Origin: Synchiropus splendidus
Lineage: Eukaryota > Chordata > Actinopteri > Syngnathiformes > Callionymidae
NCBI RefSeq assembly: GCF_027744825.2
Contig: NC_071343.1
Span: forward strand, 11,119,366 to 11,183,365
DNA: 64,000 nucleotides
Direction: 5' to 3'
Position numbers and translations under genes: made by a program. Each line of letters starts with the position of its first letter. Position 1 is the first letter of the stretch. The notes under the pieces were generated by a model. That model did not search any database, was not told where the DNA came from, and saw nothing but the letters and a program-made list of their open reading frames with translations. Of the stretch, positions 60,982 through 64,000 are shown piece after piece.

Positions 60982-62321
60982 GCCTCCACAAGAGTCTCTC
61001 CTGTTGGCGTGTAACTACTGATGCCCCAGTGGTCTGGTGCTCCTTCACAGCGTCAGCACGGCGGCAAACTTCCATCAGTTTTCCTTTGTGTTGATTTGTC
61101 TTTGGCTCACTGCAAACCCTTTATTTCAACTAAAGACATGTAAATATGGGTCATAATCTAATTTCTAGAAGGTTCTATTGTGTTTGGTGGTTCGGTGCAA
61201 TATTCATGTTGATTGAAAGTGGCCGCTTCTGCGCGCGCGCGTGTGTAGCATCGTCAGGTTCTCTAAAAAGCAGTCGGATACTGAACCAGGTGTGTGTTTC
61301 TACTGGCTGCTGTGTGCCTCCTATAGAAAATCAAGTTTTATAAATGTTGTATATGAGCTTTACTTTGTTGCACAAGCGTTTCTGAATGTTTTGTCAGATT
61401 AGACTTCTTTTCTATTTATTCGAGTGGAAGTTCCGCAAGGCGACCTTGCAGATGGACTTGTGCCGACTTGCCGTTTTGTTGCTTTACTGTAAGAAAATGC
61501 ACAGCTGAAACCCGAATCATCACTTTGTGCTGACACGGCAAAAAAATGAGACCCTTTTTTTACCCCCCTTCACTTCTTTCAGTAAAATTTTAATAAAGTT
61601 AAAAGGTGAAATGAAGACTTGGTTCTGGGGAAGTTTTTCATTTTGATCTTAACAACAGCAGCAGCACGTTTTATTTTCAAGTTTCAACTGGAAAAATTCA
61701 GTCTCCAGGACACCACGCAGTTGTGATCAAACATCTGTTTCTGCTGTGTTCTCAGTGTTGAAGAACAATGAGAGCACTGAGGCCAAGGATGTGAGTTATG
61801 CTTCATGTTGAGTTATCAGGGTTCAGTTTAGGATCTGAGCTTTTAACCTGCATTGCTGAGGATGAGGTAAAGACTAAAAAGCAAATGACTTAAAAAAATG
61901 ATGAAACTTTGGTTTAAAATATAAAAATAACACTTGGTGGGAAAAAAACAGGCACCAGAAAGAATAGTTCTGTCAAAAAGCAGTCAACATTGATCAAGAT
62001 TGACAAAAAACAATGTACCCAAAAGCCGACCTGATGGAACCTTGCCCAAATCATTCACAAATGTTTCATGAGCAGAAGCCGTTCTGCATCTCAAGAAACG
62101 TCAAGTCCAGATCAAAAACCACTTGTTTACAACCCGGTGTAAACTGCATTACATACATTCAAAAGGCTTTGATTCTGTGAGAATCAACTTTTAAAAACCC
62201 AAATGGTATCAGAAGATACTCACCAGCTCCATGTTTACAAAATTCAATTATTAGATTTCAGCAGTAGACCGATAATCGGTCTGAGTCCATCCTGAATGTC
62301 CAAGCGAATCCAGAGTCTTCG
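60982..62321. other. Convergent 3' region between usp37 and ybey
   Basis: The left half is the usp37 3' UTR, ending near the AATAAA at 61592. The right half is the ybey 3' UTR on the other strand, with a possible AATAAA at 61672-61677 (minus). The two 3' ends lie within about 80 bases of each other, so the transcripts may overlap. No further gene. Confidence 0.6.
61592..61597 (+). terminator. Polyadenylation signal of usp37
   Basis: AATAAA about 610 bases past the stop codon, in a T-rich context. Confidence 0.65.
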
Positions 62322-64000
62322 TCACGTGTCCTGGCTGCACTTCTTCATCAGCGGCAGCAGGTGGCGCCCCGTCAGTCTGCTGTACTCGCTGAGGATGTAG
62401 TTTTCTCTCTGCAGCATCTGGAAGAGGACCAGAACCTAAGAGTTTTCGATTTGGGGCTTAAAGGTCGCTGGTGTATTTCATCTTTAAACGCTTTATCACT
62501 GAATGTAGGCGGCCATATTGTATTGACCTGAGCACAACAGTGACCTCCAGCGAGCATTTAAGACAAATTGTTTCAAGCAAGTTTGGGACGTCAGTGAAAA
62601 GACATTACAATTTTAAAACATGTCGTACTTAACACCGTATCTCTTATTATCATTTTCAACCAAGGACATCCGCTTACTTCAGTCACTCAAGAGGTCAGAC
62701 TAGAAATAACTGTCACATATTCATATATGGCTATTGTGGAAATACATTCGCTATTGGAATTCATCATAAGCCAACTTTTTTTTATTGTCCTACCCACCAT
62801 GATTGACTTAACATGAATTATAAGTGCTGAATAAACATATTCATCATTTTTACTTCCATTTATAATTCACCTTTACTTCGACAGTACATCCTTTTGAGCA
62901 ATAGCTGGCACGTTGTTTTCTGTTCTACCACTGTGCCAAAATCAAAGGTGCTTTTAGCTGTAGATTAAAACCATGAATAATAGTATCATAATAATAAAGG
63001 AAACTAAAGCGAAATAAATCAGATGTGTATCGGGTAACATATTACGAAACACTGGATGGTGCTATTTCGAAGCGCTACAGTTTCCTGAAATTCTTATTTG
63101 AATTTCTTATTTTTTAGTGAATGAATGACGCATGAGTTTCCATTGTCCCTTAAGACTACTGTTCGAGGTTAGTCCAGTCGAGGGCAATAGTGGCTCAGAT
63201 CCTGACGGATCTTGGACCAGTTGATCATGGGCACCTCCAGGAGTCACTGGATACCAACGCGAACTGTTTTATTTTTCATTTAGTAAAACATGTTTTACTT
63301 TTAATCTCAAAATTGAGTAATGATGATGCAGCTTTATTGATTTTAGTCATGGAATTTAGCTTTTGTTCTTTCGATAATTCAAAAAGGGCATTTTCTTGGG
63401 AGCATCTCAGTTAGCTTATGACCAAAAAAGGGTAGAGGACACATACCTCAGTCCACTCTTCCTCCGTCTCGTGTCTGTAGCCGAGCAGGTGACAAATACC
63501 GTGAGCTGTTACGACCTTAAACACGGGAGAAGATGGTGTGATCATGGAATCATGCACTTGTATACAGTTGTGACACTTTGTTGAGTCACAAAATGTTCTT
63601 TGTAACCAAAGCCTTTGGTTTGTGCTGGTTAAGAACTTAATCCTTTGGTCCAAATCACATTATGGTGATATATTATTGTCATCTTATTAAAGAAAGAACT
63701 TTAATTTCCACCTGTATTACAATCAGCAGATGAAAGGTCAACATGCAAGCTGTTGACAGTCTTTTTTCCATGTTTATATTTGAAGGTATTTCAAGCTCTA
63801 ATTAACTGAACCATATTCTGGTTCTGCAAGCAGCGTCACAATTCAAATAAGAGCAACATGGTTCAATTATTCCTGCTGCCATAAATTTACTCTGCTGCAA
63901 TGAATGATCTGCATCATTTGAAAAACACATGAGTCGTGTTTACTACTCACAGTCAGAGCTCCATGCAGATCCATCTTCTCCTCCTGACACTGCTGCATGA
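62322..64000 (-). CDS. ybey: YbeY endoribonuclease (partial, last three exons)
   Basis: Three exons are present on the minus strand: 63951 to beyond the window edge, 63447-63515, and 62322-62417 with the stop codon. All splice sites are GT-AG. The middle exon holds the family signature HGICHLLGYRH, the H-x3-H-x5-H set that binds the catalytic metal, followed by ETEEEW. The last exon ends KKCSQDT and is shorter at the C-terminus than the human protein. The portion upstream aligns with the helix before the metal site. YBEY is a single-strand-specific RNase; in animals it is mitochondrial and acts in ribosome small-subunit assembly and RNA processing. The N-terminal half is outside the window. 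Confidence 0.88.

Noticed and set aside
1..64000. CRISPR array, operon, phage or integrated virus
   Set aside because: No regular spacer-repeat array, no co-directional packed frames, and no viral polymerase, capsid or reverse-transcriptase motif was seen on either strand.

Overview
The window is vertebrate nuclear DNA, most likely from a ray-finned fish with a compact, percomorph-like genome. Genes are split into many short GT-AG exons. Introns are often 80 to 500 bases, although a few run to several kilobases. The sequence is peppered with small non-autonomous DNA transposons, tRNA-derived SINE heads and TA microsatellites. No prokaryotic, viral or CRISPR feature was seen. Six complete protein-coding genes could be rebuilt exon by exon, and each gives an uninterrupted reading frame close to the family's usual length. 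From left to right they are a CYP27A-type mitochondrial P450 (minus strand, 515 codons), bcs1l (minus, 420), znf142 (plus, 1388), plcd4 (minus, about 753), cnot9/rqcd1 (minus, 300) and usp37 (plus, 949). The last three exons of ybey (minus) run off the right edge.

The block cyp27a1 - bcs1l - znf142 - plcd4 - cnot9 - usp37 matches the gene content of human chromosome 2q35, so this is an old conserved neighbourhood. ybey is not part of the human cluster (human YBEY is on chromosome 21). Two gene pairs are head-to-head: bcs1l/znf142 share about 1.6 kb, and cnot9/usp37 share about 2.9 kb. Both shared regions contain recognisable promoter motifs. Two pairs are tail-to-tail: znf142/plcd4 and usp37/ybey.

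Bases 1 to about 16,250 hold no exon I can defend. On the minus strand they lie downstream of a single exon at 16255-16353 that encodes an N-terminus suited to lipid anchoring (Met-Gly-Cys start) and ends in a strong splice donor. The left quarter is therefore probably the first intron of an unidentified gene whose body lies outside the window. The plcd4-cnot9 spacer (43.8-48.5 kb) holds a complete Tigger-like element, a complete hAT MITE with an 8-base target duplication, and an isolated signal-peptide-like exon.

The genes do not form one pathway. CYP27A (sterol side-chain hydroxylation), BCS1L (complex III assembly) and YBEY (mitochondrial RNA/ribosome maturation) act in mitochondria. PLCD4 is in phosphoinositide signalling, CNOT9 in mRNA deadenylation, USP37 in cell-cycle deubiquitination, and ZNF142 is a nuclear zinc-finger protein. 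I found no convincing new multi-gene system. The points most worth following are the orphan lipid-anchor exon, paired symmetric promoter motifs, a hAT MITE family that includes an inverted composite copy, and a MITE close to an ambiguous plcd4 splice donor.
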